Shown here: positions 17,710 through 27,135 of the stretch, one piece after another | Layout: every line of letters begins with the position of its first letter | Numbering within the stretch: the stretch's first letter is position 1 | Source: Lysinibacillus halotolerans | GTDB taxonomy: Bacteria; Bacillota; Bacilli; Bacillales_A; Planococcaceae | Reading direction: 5' to 3' | NCBI RefSeq assembly: GCF_003711845.1 | Contig: NZ_RHLQ01000006.1 | Span: forward strand, 1-64,000 | DNA: 64,000 nucleotides | Position numbers and translations under genes: made by a program | Notes under the pieces: model-generated | Database searches by the model: none | Seen by the model: only the letters and a program-made list of their open reading frames with translations | What the model was told of the DNA's origin: nothing

Positions 17710-19842
17710 CTATTCTTTCCACACAGTTAGTTGGTCATTTTCCATCGTTACATGTAATGTATCGCCTGGTAGTACTTCCCCTTTTAATAATTCTCTAGCC
17801 ACAGCTGTTTCAACATGACGCTGGATAAAACGTTTTAGTGGTCTTGCCCCAAATTGGGGATCGCTTCCTTGCTCAACAATCCAATCCACTACGCGTTCAT
17901 CCACTACTAGATTGATTTCTTGTTCTGCTATTCGTTTACGTAATTGTTCAATATATTTCCAAGTAATATCACTAAAATGTTTTGAAGATAGTGCATGGAA
18001 AAGAATAATATCATCTATTCGGTTTAATAATTCTGGTTTAAAGTGTAACCGAAGTTCATTCATTACTAAATCTTCTACTGCTTCTTGTTGTTCTAGTTTT
18101 GATTCCAGTAAATAATGGGAACCTATATTAGATGTCATAATGACTACTGTATTTGTAAAGTTGACTAGTCGACCTTGACTATCTGTAATTCTACCATCGT
18201 CTAATATTTGTAATAATATATTTGCCACATCTGAATGGGCTTTTTCAATTTCATCCAATAGAACGACTGAATATGGGTTTCTACGGACCGCTTCTGTTAA
18301 TTGGCCACCTTCTTCATATCCAACATATCCAGGAGGTGCTCCAACCAGTCGTGAAACACTATGTTTTTCCATATACTCACTCATATCGATTCGAATAAAA
18401 TGCTCTTCTGAATCAAATAGTTGAGCTGCTAACGCTTTCGCAAGTTCCGTTTTCCCTACTCCGGTAGGGCCTAAGAAAATAAAGGAACCAATTGGTCTGT
18501 TCGGATCTTTAATTCCTGAACGGGCACGCCAAACGGCTTCTGTAACTAGATTAACAGCCGTATCTTGTCCAACTACTCGTTCATGTAACGTATCCTTTAA
18601 GCGTAATAACTTATCCCGTTCCCCCTCCACTAACTTTGTTACAGGAATTCCTGTCCATCTAGAAATGATGGATGCAATTTCTTCTGCCGTTACTTCTTCA
18701 CGTAAAATTCTATTTTCAGAACCAACTTTCAATTGTTCTTCGAGACTCGCTAATTCTTTTTCCAAAGCTGGAATTTTACCATGGCGTAGTTCTGCTGCTT
18801 TATTTAAATCATATTTACTTTCCGCCTCTTCTAAATCGCGACGATATTGATCTAATTGTTCCCGTTTCTGTTGGATTTTTTGTAAACTTTCCTTTTCTTC
18901 TTCCCATTGTTTCCGCATCTTTTCAGAATTTTCTTTTAATGTGGCCAATTCGCTATTTAATGATTCGAGACGTTTTTTACTTCCTTCATCGTTTTCTTTC
19001 GTCAATGCTTGCTCCTCAATTTCCAATTGCATGACACGTCTTGTTACCGAATCTAGTTCTTGAGGCATCGAATCAATTTCCGTACGAATCATAGCACATG
19101 CTTCATCAATTAAATCAATTGCTTTATCCGGTAAAAAACGATCCGTAATATAGCGATTTGATAATTGGGCTGCCGCGATTATCGCTCTATCATGAATCCG
19201 TACCCCATGATGTAATTCGAAACGTTCTTTTAGTCCACGTAAAATGGAAACCGTATCTTCAATGGAAGGTTCCCGAACCATTACTTGTTGGAATCTACGT
19301 TCTAATGCCGGATCCTTTTCTATATACATCCGGTATTCATCTAATGTCGTTGCACCGATACAATGGAGTTCTCCACGGGCTAACATCGGCTTTAACATAT
19401 TACCAGCATCCATTGCACCATCTGTTTTGCCGGCTCCAACAATCGTATGAATTTCGTCGATAAATATAATAATTTTTCCGTCTGAATTTTTCACTTCCGT
19501 TAAAACGCCTTTTAATCGTTCCTCAAATTGTCCACGGTAACTTGCCCCCGCAATTAATGAACTCATATCAAGCTCGTATAAAATACAATCCTTTAAACCT
19601 TCTGGCACATCTTTTCTAACAATTCTTTGAGCTAATCCTTCTATTATCGCCGTTTTACCTACACCCGGCTCACCAATTAAGACAGGGTTATTTTTCGTTT
19701 TTCTTGATAGGATACGAATGACATTTCTAATCTCTTCATCTCGACCAATAACGGGATCCATTTTCCCACTTTTTACTTCTTCAATTAAATTGCGACCAAA
19801 TTGTTCTAATGGACTGCGATTGTCTTGTTGTTGAAATTGCAT
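17710..19842 (-). CDS. clpB: ClpB-type disaggregase lacking the N-terminal domain
   Basis: A 710-aa Hsp100 unfoldase. Two AAA+ modules are complete: Walker A1 GEPGVGKT at 57-64, Walker [11 protein letters not shown], Walker A2 GPTGVGKT, Walker [11 protein letters not shown], and a sensor-2 GARPLKR. Between them lies a long coiled-coil M domain of about 120 residues ([20 protein letters not shown] and onward, rich in E/K) which identifies ClpB rather than ClpC, ClpE or ClpX; there is no ClpP-binding IGL/F loop that I can find. Full-length ClpB has about 145 more residues at the N-terminus (Clp_N repeats); here that domain is absent. This is not a broken start: a CtsR operator and a sigma-A promoter lie only 33-84 nt before the ATG. 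It should rescue aggregates with DnaK. Confidence 0.9.
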   Translation of the reverse strand: MQFQQQDNRSPLEQFGRNLIEEVKSGKMDPVIGRDEEIRNVIRILSRKTKNNPVLIGEPGVGKTAIIEGLAQRIVRKDVPEGLKDCILYELDMSSLIAGASYRGQFEERLKGVLTEVKNSDGKIIIFIDEIHTIVGAGKTDGAMDAGNMLKPMLARGELHCIGATTLDEYRMYIEKDPALERRFQQVMVREPSIEDTVSILRGLKERFELHHGVRIHDRAIIAAAQLSNRYITDRFLPDKAIDLIDEACAMIRTEIDSMPQELDSVTRRVMQLEIEEQALTKENDEGSKKRLESLNSELATLKENSEKMRKQWEEEKESLQKIQQKREQLDQYRRDLEEAESKYDLNKAAELRHGKIPALEKELASLEEQLKVGSENRILREEVTAEEIASIISRWTGIPVTKLVEGERDKLLRLKDTLHERVVGQDTAVNLVTEAVWRARSGIKDPNRPIGSFIFLGPTGVGKTELAKALAAQLFDSEEHFIRIDMSEYMEKHSVSRLVGAPPGYVGYEEGGQLTEAVRRNPYSVVLLDEIEKAHSDVANILLQILDDGRITDSQGRLVNFTNTVVIMTSNIGSHYLLESKLEQQEAVEDLVMNELRLHFKPELLNRIDDIILFHALSSKHFSDITWKYIEQLRKRIAEQEINLVVDERVVDWIVEQGSDPQFGARPLKRFIQRHVETAVARELLKGEVLPGDTLHVTMENDQLTVWKE

Positions 19843-19874
19843 TCAATTAACACCCTTTCAAAAGATGAAATTAA

Positions 19875-19891
19875 TTTGACCTTTTTTGACT
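19875..19891. promoter_or_regulatory. CtsR operator of clpB
   Basis: On the minus strand AGTCAAA-AAA-GGTCAAA, an exact match to the CtsR heptad repeat (RGTCAAA-N3-RGTCAAA). It covers the transcription start just after the -10, the usual place for CtsR repression of heat-shock clp genes. Confidence 0.9.
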
Positions 19892-19897
19892 ATTTCA

Positions 19898-19926
19898 ATT
19901 ATATGTTGTTTAAGGGAGCAATGCAA
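19898..19926 (-). promoter_or_regulatory. Sigma-A promoter of clpB
   Basis: TTGCAT (19926-19921), 17-nt spacer, TATAAT (19903-19898). The short leader of about 50 nt leaves no room for an N-terminal ClpB domain. Confidence 0.85.
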
Positions 19927-19990
19927 AAATTGACACTAAAAAGTTTTAGACATAACGTTTATTCCCATTCAAGTTTCAATAAAAAATAAA

Positions 19991-20030
19991 AAAGTGCAGT
20001 GTAAGTCAACGTGACTTATACTACACTTTT
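19991..20030 (-). terminator. Terminator of yitW
   Basis: An 18-bp stem with two G-U-type differences (aaagtgyagtrtaagtca against its complement), 3-4-nt loop, then TTTTTTATTT on the minus strand. Confidence 0.82.
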
Positions 20031-20059
20031 CTTTTTCACTCAGAACTTAACGAGCGATT

Positions 20060-20374
20060 TTATCGAATACCTAAAGCCATTTTTGCATAACGTGACATAT
20101 TATCTTTTGACCATGCTGGTTGCCAAACGATGTTGACATCTACGTCTTTTACTTCAGGTAAATCACTTAATGCTGTTTTAATTTGGTCTACAATAACTGG
20201 ACCTAATGGGCATCCCATAGATGTTAGGGTCATCGTAATTTTGGCTACCCCTTCTTCATTTAAATCAACTTCATATACTAAACCTAAGTTAACGATATCA
20301 ATACCTAACTCAGGATCAATGACATTTTCTAAAGCACCTAAAATACTTTCTTTCATTTCTTCACTAATAGCCAT
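20060..20374 (-). CDS. yitW: MIP18/SufT-family Fe-S maturation protein (YitW)
   Basis: A 104-aa DUF59/MIP18 protein. The family motif ENVIDPELGIDIVNLGLVYE and the conserved cysteine of TLTSMGCPLGP are present. Relatives (SufT, MIP18) help load or carry iron-sulfur clusters. ATG 20374 has AAAGGAG. It lies 54 nt after yitV on the same strand, matching the yitV-yitW pairing of B. subtilis, and ends at its own terminator. Confidence 0.9.
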   Translation of the reverse strand: MAISEEMKESILGALENVIDPELGIDIVNLGLVYEVDLNEEGVAKITMTLTSMGCPLGPVIVDQIKTALSDLPEVKDVDVNIVWQPAWSKDNMSRYAKMALGIR

Positions 20375-20428
20375 TTTCCGTTTCTCCTTTCATTTCCTAT
20401 TGACTTATATCATAGCAAACCAAATTCG

Positions 20429-21193
20429 TTATGCCAAATGATGTGAAAGAAACTCCGTTACAGCAAGTACACCAGATCGAGGAACTTTATGTCCATAATT
20501 AGGTGACTCTACAAATTTTAATCGTTCAGGTGTTTGTTCATAGTATGAACGCAATTGAGTATAAAAATGATATGTATTTTTAAATGGTACAGTCTCATCT
20601 TTATGACCATGCCAGAAAATAACTGGTCTTTGATTGAAACGAGTAGGATCCTTTGTTATATCATTTTCTGCTAAAAGCGCTTGTAACTGTTCCTTCTGAT
20701 GATCATCCATTGGTAACTTAACACCTAATGATTCAAATTGGTCTAATTGATAGTTAGAAAGTTCAACATATCCAGGAGCTCCCATACATATACCAGCCGC
20801 ATAAACCCAGTCATAAGTATTTAGGCAACCGCAAGTGACAATTCCTCCCATAGATGTTCCAGCGATTCCTACTTTTCCGGAAGTTAAAAGTTCTCTTTTT
20901 TGTAGCTCATTATATAATATGTCCACTTCTTTAATGGACTTTAATACAATCTCCCAAAAGTGAACATTCATTTTCATTTCAGAAAGATTTTCAGAACGAT
21001 CACCATGTAAATGAGCATCCGGTAAGATGACACGAATACCCTTTTTTACGAATTGATAAGCATAGTGTAAGTTATGTTCTTTTGCGCTTCCAAAACCGTG
21101 TAAAAAGATTACGACCGGTGATTGTGGCGTCATCGAATTATTATAAACGTGTAATAAAGGAATCCCATTCCACATATCCTCTTGAACAAGCAT
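20429..21193 (-). CDS. yitV: Alpha/beta-hydrolase, putative esterase YitV
   Basis: A 254-aa serine hydrolase of the dienelactone/prolyl-oligopeptidase-like type. The nucleophile is Ser114 in GTSMGG, the oxyanion-side motif is IFLHGFGSAKEH, the acid lies in HGHKDETVPF and the histidine in PNYGHKVP. No signal peptide, so it is cytosolic; the natural substrate is unknown. ATG 21193 follows AAAGGAG. It is divergent from yitU with about 210 nt between them. Confidence 0.88.
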   Translation of the reverse strand: MLVQEDMWNGIPLLHVYNNSMTPQSPVVIFLHGFGSAKEHNLHYAYQFVKKGIRVILPDAHLHGDRSENLSEMKMNVHFWEIVLKSIKEVDILYNELQKRELLTSGKVGIAGTSMGGIVTCGCLNTYDWVYAAGICMGAPGYVELSNYQLDQFESLGVKLPMDDHQKEQLQALLAENDITKDPTRFNQRPVIFWHGHKDETVPFKNTYHFYTQLRSYYEQTPERLKFVESPNYGHKVPRSGVLAVTEFLSHHLA

Positions 21194-21404
21194 CTTCTTG
21201 TCACTCCTTTAATATATTGAACAATACATCATTTCCTGAGTCGTTTTCTCTTATAGTTTTATTTGTAGTAGAAAAAACTACTCTAAGAACATCATATCAC
21301 TGTTGGAAATTTTTTTCTGAATGAAAGGAATATAAAATACAAAATTTTGACTAAATATATCCATAAGGGATAAAATCAGTAAGATAGAGAAAGGAGAATT
21401 CCTT

Positions 21405-22211
21405 ATGAAACAACATTTAATCGTATTAGATTTAGACGGAACGTTATTAACCGACAAACAACAAATTTCTGAAAAAACAAAAGCAACTTTAATGAAAGCA
21501 AAAGAAGCAGGTCATCAAGTGATGATTGCGACTGGACGTCCATTTAGAGCAAGCCAATTGTATTATAATGAGTTAATGTTAAATACACCGATTGTAAACT
21601 TTAATGGTGCTCTCATCCATCATCCGAAAAATAATGCATGGAAAACTGTTCACTCACCTATCGATCTGAATGTCGTATATGATGTCGTTGACTCCGTTGA
21701 TAAGTATCAATATGAAAATTTAATAGCGGAAGTAATGGACGACGTGTTTATTCATGTAGAGGACAAAACGATGATGGATATTTTCAAAATGGGCGATCCT
21801 CGCGTCACAATTGGAAATTTAAGAGGAAACTTAAATGAAGACCCAACGAGTTTACTAATCCACGCAGAAGAAGTAAATGTACCAGGTATTCGAGATCATT
21901 TAGAAAGCGTCCATGCAGAACTTATTGAACATCGCCGATGGGGGGCACCTTTCCATATAGTTGAAATCGTCCGAAAAGGTTTAAATAAAGCGGTAGGCAT
22001 ATCCCTCGTCGCAAAGGATTTGAATATTCCCCGCGAAAGAATCATTGCCTTCGGTGACGAAGATAACGATCTAGAAATGATCGACTATGCAGGAATCGGT
22101 GTTGCAATGTCCAACGGAATAGATGATTTAAAAAATATCGCCAATGAAATTACATTAAGTAATAATGAAGATGGGATTGCCAAAGTCCTAATAGAAAGAC
22201 TAAAATTGTAA
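21405..22211 (+). CDS. yitU: HAD-superfamily Cof-type phosphatase (YitU)
   Basis: A 268-aa C2-capped HAD hydrolase. Motif I is VLDLDGTLL (nucleophile Asp near residue 9), motif II ATGRP, motif III Lys in GLNKAVG, motif IV GDEDNDLEMI. In B. subtilis YitU dephosphorylates 5-amino-6-(5-phospho-D-ribitylamino)uracil, a step in riboflavin synthesis, among other sugar phosphates. AGAAAGGAG precedes the ATG. It is followed on the same strand by the DegV gene. Confidence 0.9.
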   Translation: MKQHLIVLDLDGTLLTDKQQISEKTKATLMKAKEAGHQVMIATGRPFRASQLYYNELMLNTPIVNFNGALIHHPKNNAWKTVHSPIDLNVVYDVVDSVDKYQYENLIAEVMDDVFIHVEDKTMMDIFKMGDPRVTIGNLRGNLNEDPTSLLIHAEEVNVPGIRDHLESVHAELIEHRRWGAPFHIVEIVRKGLNKAVGISLVAKDLNIPRERIIAFGDEDNDLEMIDYAGIGVAMSNGIDDLKNIANEITLSNNEDGIAKVLIERLKL

Positions 22212-22305
22212 GTATAGATATCGGTGGAAATCCTTTTTATTTCCTCTTTATCCTCAACATGAGAATGACTGAAAAATACCATTCATCATTCAAGGAGGTA
22301 GATTT

Positions 22306-23160
22306 ATGAAAATTTTTGCAGATAGTGGCTGTGATTTACCAAAGCAATTTTTCACAGAGGAAGACGTCGAATTATTTGCATTACGAGTTGATTTAAATCA
22401 TACAGAGTACAATGACATCATAGATATTGATCCTAAAACGGTATATGATGCGATGAGACAGGGAGTTACGCCAAAAACGTCTCAAGTGTCACCTGAAGTA
22501 TTTTTAAATGAATTTGAAAAACTCGCGAAAAATGATGAAGAAGGGCTTTATATTGCCTTTTCATCCAACTTATCGGGTACATATAGCACCGCGGTCATGA
22601 TTGCTGCACAGGTACGCGAAAATTATCCAAATTTCAAATTGAAAATTATCGATTCGAAATGTGCTTCTCTAGGCTGTGGCTTACTTGTAAAAGAAGCTGT
22701 TAAGTTGCGTAAGGAAGGTTTATCTTTAGATGAAATGACGTCTCGGATTGCCCATTTAGCTGAACATATGACCCACCTTTTCACAGTGGAAAATTTAGAT
22801 TATTTAGCAGCTGGAGGAAGACTTTCCAAATCCAGCGCCTTTATCGGTGGCCTATTAAGTATAAAACCGATTTTACATGTAGAAGATGGGAAATTGATTC
22901 CCCTTGAGAAAATTCGGGGTCGTAAAAAGGCGATTAATCGTATGATCGATTTAATGGTTGAACGAGGTGGCGACTTCTCGAATAAAATCGTCGGAATAAG
23001 CCATGGCGATGATTTAGAGTTTGCTCAAGAAATACAAGCATTAATCGAAGAAAAGTTAAAACCAAAAGCATTTGAGATGACAATGGTTGGAGCTGTTATT
23101 GGCGCCCATTCTGGACCTGGCACAATTGCTATTTTCTTTACAGATAAAGACTATTCATAA
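22306..23160 (+). CDS. DegV-family fatty-acid-binding protein (YitS-like)
   Basis: A 284-aa DegV protein, the family that binds a fatty acid and, as FakB, presents it to a fatty-acid kinase (FakA). Landmarks are the N-terminal ADSGCDLP, TSQVSPEVF, the FSSNLSGTYSTA loop that contacts the carboxylate, and GAVIGAHSGPGTIAIFF near the end. In B. subtilis YitS lies beside yitU. AAGGAGG lies 8 nt before the ATG. The kinase is not in this window. Confidence 0.9.
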   Translation: MKIFADSGCDLPKQFFTEEDVELFALRVDLNHTEYNDIIDIDPKTVYDAMRQGVTPKTSQVSPEVFLNEFEKLAKNDEEGLYIAFSSNLSGTYSTAVMIAAQVRENYPNFKLKIIDSKCASLGCGLLVKEAVKLRKEGLSLDEMTSRIAHLAEHMTHLFTVENLDYLAAGGRLSKSSAFIGGLLSIKPILHVEDGKLIPLEKIRGRKKAINRMIDLMVERGGDFSNKIVGISHGDDLEFAQEIQALIEEKLKPKAFEMTMVGAVIGAHSGPGTIAIFFTDKDYS

Positions 23161-23162
23161 CG

Positions 23163-23190
23163 GAAAAGTTGTTCCTATGGGACAACTTTT
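23163..23190 (+). terminator. Terminator behind the DegV gene
   Basis: Stem AAAAGTTGT/ACAACTTTT with a short loop, then TTTTTTC. Confidence 0.75.
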
Positions 23191-23207
23191 TTCTATTTTC
23201 CAAATTA

Positions 23208-23248
23208 AAAGGATGAATCAAAGAGTGGAACTCTTCGATTCATCCTTT
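23208..23248 (-). terminator. Terminator of the opp operon
   Basis: A 12-bp perfect outer stem AAAGGATGAATC/GATTCATCCTTT with a further inner AAGAG/CTCTT pairing, then TTTTAATTTGG on the minus strand. Confidence 0.82.
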
Positions 23249-23257
23249 CATTTATCA

Positions 23258-25081
23258 TTAGTTAGAAGCAACTGGTTCTTCAGCAGTTAATTCGATTTCA
23301 TGTAAATGATCTTTGTATTCATTTCCATATTCGATACTGAAGTTTTTCACACGCTTATTAACTGGGAAAATTTCATATCGGAATTGCATTGGAATAGTTG
23401 TTGCTACTTCCTCGATATGTTGTTGGAATTTTTTAAATTCCTGTGCACGGTAGTTTGTATCGAACGCCTTTGGTGAGTCAATATTTTTAACTGCTGTTTC
23501 TAACTCTTCAGAAGTATAACGACTGTAGTTAAATTGGTCCGCTTTGCCGTATAGTCCTGCTGGAGATGGGTTTGTACCTGTTCCCCAAGCACCCATGAAC
23601 ATATCAATTTCCGGATCATCTGCTTCAACTTTATCGTAGAATGAGTTGAACTCAATTAGACGACCAGTTGATAAAGTTACATTTAATCCAACATCTTTCC
23701 AGTTTTGAAGGTAGAATGCGATAATTTCTTCTTGTGTAGCATCCCCTGACATTGCAGCTAATTTAATTTCTAATTTTTCACCGTTTTTATCTTCACGGAT
23801 TCCATCATTATCTACATCTTTATATCCAGCTTCATCTAATAGTGCTTTCGCTTTTTCTGGATCATAAGTGTATCCTTCTAAAGAATCGTCATAGAATGCT
23901 TTAAATACTGGTGGAATTAAAGAATTTGCACGTTCACGAAGGTTATTATAGAACACTTCCGAAACTTGTTCGATATCTAAAGCATAGCCCATTGCTTGGC
24001 GTAATTTGACATCACCCATTTTTGAACCTTCTAAATCTGTTACAACTGTATTGTTTTCAAAGTCGTATTTACCTACTTTAAATCCTAAATAAGAATAGTA
24101 AAGCTCTTGGCGACCTAACACTGTAATATTGTCGTAGTTTTCAATTTCTGGCATTTTTGTTGCGTTAAAGCTTTGAATAACATCATATTCTCCAGATTTG
24201 ATTGCAACTGAAATAGAGCTGCTCGGAACTACTTCAACTACAACACCATCAAGTTTTGGTACACCTTTCCAGTAATGCTCGTTTCGAGAGTATTGCACCG
24301 ATTCACCAGGTACAATTTTGTCAATTTTGAATGCACCTAACGTTACAGGATTTTTACGAACTGCATCAGACTCTACTAATTCTGCAACTGGAATATCTTT
24401 AATTTGGTGACTTGGTGCTGCATAGGACCATAAACCATCACCAGAATAATAAATGGCAGGCGATAATTGTTTAAAGCTAATTTCTAGAGTATGATCATCG
24501 ATTTTCTTAAGACCTGAAATCGTATCAGCTTTTCCAGCATTATACTCTTCCGCACCAACAATATTTTGGAATTGAGTATCATAACGAACTCCAGTGTAAT
24601 CTGGGTGTCCGATAATTAAATATGGTAAAATGACATCCTCAATCGTAAATGGTTCACCATCAGACCATTTCACACCTTCACGAATTTTCACTGTTACTTT
24701 ATTATTATCTTGGTCTACATCTATTGTAGCAAGACCTGTATCTGTAATCATAAAGTTTTCATCTGTTTCAAAAATGACATTTGTAGCCCAGTCCATAAGA
24801 TATGAATCATAAGCGTCTTCATAAAGTTCCCAGTTAAAAATCCCTTGGAAAGGCTCATCTTTCACCATGGCAACACGAAGCGTTCCACCTTCAATCGCTT
24901 CTTCCTCATTTTCTACTGCAAGTGTAAATAACTCATCAGGATTTTTTGCATCTTTCTCCGTACCTGTATCTTCCGTACCTTTTGTGTCTTCAGCTGGCTT
25001 ATCATCTCCGCCATTACAAGCAGTTAAAACTAGTAAGACAGAAAATAATAGCGCCAATAACGACCACTTTGTTTTTTTCAT
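23258..25081 (-). CDS. oppA: Oligopeptide-binding lipoprotein (family 5 SBP)
   Basis: A 607-aa substrate-binding lipoprotein. The signal peptide ends in a lipobox LTAC, so Cys22 becomes the lipidated N-terminus, followed by an acidic, low-complexity linker (to about 45) and the SBP_bac_5 domain. Last gene of a minus-strand oppD-F-B-C-A operon; the order differs from both B. subtilis opp (A-B-C-D-F) and app (D-F-A-B-C), and the 153-nt gap before it could hold an internal promoter or stability element. Its ligand is probably oligopeptides. Confidence 0.9.
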   Translation of the reverse strand: MKKTKWSLLALLFSVLLVLTACNGGDDKPAEDTKGTEDTGTEKDAKNPDELFTLAVENEEEAIEGGTLRVAMVKDEPFQGIFNWELYEDAYDSYLMDWATNVIFETDENFMITDTGLATIDVDQDNNKVTVKIREGVKWSDGEPFTIEDVILPYLIIGHPDYTGVRYDTQFQNIVGAEEYNAGKADTISGLKKIDDHTLEISFKQLSPAIYYSGDGLWSYAAPSHQIKDIPVAELVESDAVRKNPVTLGAFKIDKIVPGESVQYSRNEHYWKGVPKLDGVVVEVVPSSSISVAIKSGEYDVIQSFNATKMPEIENYDNITVLGRQELYYSYLGFKVGKYDFENNTVVTDLEGSKMGDVKLRQAMGYALDIEQVSEVFYNNLRERANSLIPPVFKAFYDDSLEGYTYDPEKAKALLDEAGYKDVDNDGIREDKNGEKLEIKLAAMSGDATQEEIIAFYLQNWKDVGLNVTLSTGRLIEFNSFYDKVEADDPEIDMFMGAWGTGTNPSPAGLYGKADQFNYSRYTSEELETAVKNIDSPKAFDTNYRAQEFKKFQQHIEEVATTIPMQFRYEIFPVNKRVKNFSIEYGNEYKDHLHEIELTAEEPVASN

Positions 25082-25234
25082 TCCTTTTCCTCCCTTTTCT
25101 TTTTGTACCTGTTTAAAATTTATATATAGTCAAACATATTTACTTTTAAATTGTAAATATGGCGGTACCAAAATGATTTCTAAAAAGTTTTAATACAACA
25201 AATTTTCAGTTATTTTAAAACGCAATTTTTTTGC

Positions 25235-26140
25235 TTAACCTAAACGCTGACGAGCATCGGCTGATCTTCGAAGCGCCTGTCCGACGTAATTGATACCGAG
25301 CATCATGATTAAGATGAATAGTGATGCCGGTAACCAAACCCACCAATATTGTTGTAATACGAGCGGGTTGTTTGCATTACTAACGAGTGTTCCGAGGGAT
25401 GGAGTTGACATTGGTAATCCGAATCCTAAATAAGATAAGCCAGTTTCAATTCCTACATTTCCTGCAAAGTTTAACGTAAGTTCTACGATAATAATCGAGC
25501 TTAAATTCGGTAACAACTCTCGTACAATGATGACAAAGTCATTTGTTCCAAGGGTTTTCGATGCTTGTATATAGTCCCGTTTACTTTCAGACAATGCTTT
25601 GGAGCGAATAAGCCGTGCCGTTCCTGTCCATAAAAATAAACTCATAATTAATACAAAAGCCATAACACTATACTTCGGAACAACTGTTACAAAAACGATA
25701 ATTAACATTAAAGATGGAACAGTAATGAAGAAGTCAATAATACGCATGAACATATTATCAATCCATCCGCCAAAGTATCCACAAACTAATCCAACAACTA
25801 CACCAAATATACCCGTAATAATCGTAATAGAAATTGCTATGAGAAGAGAATTTTTCGCACCGACAATAATTTGACCGATAATATCTTTACCGCCTTCATC
25901 GGCTCCTAATAAAAACTTATCGCCAGGTTCTGCAAATTTATCCCTTAAACTTACACGCATTAATTGCTCTTGGTCGATAAAGAAGAAAGCCCATATAAAG
26001 ACTCCTACTATAACAACGATTAATCCAACTAATGAAAATAAAGCCAATTTATCTTTCATAAATTCTCTAAATACTACTTGAATGCCAGTAGGAGGAGAAT
26101 TTACATAAGTTTTATTTTTTTTATATTTTTTCTTTGCCAT
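25235..26140 (-). CDS. oppC: Oligopeptide ABC transporter permease
   Basis: A 301-aa permease with about six membrane helices and the cytoplasmic EAA loop (SESKRDYIQASKTLGTNDFV). An N-terminal basic tail (MAKKKYKKNKTY) precedes the OppC_N helix. It pairs with OppB to form the channel and docks OppD and OppF through the EAA loop. It follows oppB by 30 nt. Confidence 0.92.
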   Translation of the reverse strand: MAKKKYKKNKTYVNSPPTGIQVVFREFMKDKLALFSLVGLIVVIVGVFIWAFFFIDQEQLMRVSLRDKFAEPGDKFLLGADEGGKDIIGQIIVGAKNSLLIAISITIITGIFGVVVGLVCGYFGGWIDNMFMRIIDFFITVPSLMLIIVFVTVVPKYSVMAFVLIMSLFLWTGTARLIRSKALSESKRDYIQASKTLGTNDFVIIVRELLPNLSSIIIVELTLNFAGNVGIETGLSYLGFGLPMSTPSLGTLVSNANNPLVLQQYWWVWLPASLFILIMMLGINYVGQALRRSADARQRLG

Positions 26141-26170
26141 TTTGGATCCTCCTTAACTTTTTAGTGTCAC

Positions 26171-27133
26171 CTATTCAATCCTAATGCGAGGGTCAACAAT
26201 ACTCATAATAATATCGGATAAGAGACTACCTAAAAGGGCTAAGAAGCCAAATAACATAACGAGTGCTGTTATTACACTATAATCTCTAGATGAAATTGAA
26301 CTTACAAACAATTGTCCCATTCCAGGATAACCAAAGATTGTTTCAATAAAAATTGAACCTCCAAGTAACCCTGTAATAGTAAATCCTAAAAATGCTGCAA
26401 TAGGTAATAAAGAGTTACGGAAAATATGTTTAGAATACACTTTTCTCATCGGAATACCTTTACTCCGGGCAGTTCGAACGAAGTCCATTGCTTTTGCATC
26501 GATAATTTCTGAACGTAAATATTGAATAATCCCCGTCGTACCTAAAATCGCATAAGTAATTGATGGTAATATAATATGATAGAATTTGTCCCAATAATAA
26601 CTTAACGTACCTGGCTCATGTTCAATATTTACACTGCCGTTCGTCGGGAACCAATGTAATTGGTAACCAAAAATAAATAGAAATACGAGAGATAAAACAA
26701 ATGTCGGAATGGCATATGTAACAAAGCTATAAAATACAATTGATTTATCTAAAAACGAATTTTGATATCTACCCGCTAATATACCTAAAGGAATGGCAAT
26801 TAAATAAAGTATAATCACACTTAATAATGACAGCCAAAACGTATTTAACGCACGCTCACCAATTAAAGCAGCAACGTCCCTTTTATACGTATAACTAAGT
26901 CCTAAATCGCCTTGGATTGCGTTGCCAACCCATCGAATATATTGTATATGCCAAGGATCGTTCAACCCTGCTTTTTCTTGTAGTTCCTCAATTCGGGCAG
27001 GATCTGTTTGTGGTGTAATCAGTCCTGTAAAAGGATCCCCAGGCATAAACTTCGCCAAAATAAATATAATAACACTCAGAACAAATAACTGTGGAATCAT
27101 TATTAAAAATCGTCTGACAATCGTTTTCCACAT
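26171..27133 (-). CDS. oppB: Oligopeptide ABC transporter permease
   Basis: A 320-aa OppB/DppB-type permease: N-terminal helix, extracytoplasmic loop (MPGDPFTGL...), then five more helices with the EAA loop MDFVRTARSKGIPMRKVYSK. The start codon follows the oppF stop by 2 nt. The partner is OppC. Confidence 0.93.
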   Translation of the reverse strand: MWKTIVRRFLIMIPQLFVLSVIIFILAKFMPGDPFTGLITPQTDPARIEELQEKAGLNDPWHIQYIRWVGNAIQGDLGLSYTYKRDVAALIGERALNTFWLSLLSVIILYLIAIPLGILAGRYQNSFLDKSIVFYSFVTYAIPTFVLSLVFLFIFGYQLHWFPTNGSVNIEHEPGTLSYYWDKFYHIILPSITYAILGTTGIIQYLRSEIIDAKAMDFVRTARSKGIPMRKVYSKHIFRNSLLPIAAFLGFTITGLLGGSIFIETIFGYPGMGQLFVSSISSRDYSVITALVMLFGFLALLGSLLSDIIMSIVDPRIRIE

Positions 27134-27135
27134 AA

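Noticed and set aside
17710-19842. Identification as ClpE or ClpC
   Set aside because: No zinc finger or Clp_N/UVR segment, and the middle domain is the long ClpB type.
19843-20059. CIRCE (HrcA) element upstream of clpB
   Set aside because: No TTAGCACTC-N9-GAGTGCTAA repeat; the regulatory signal seen there is the CtsR heptad repeat.
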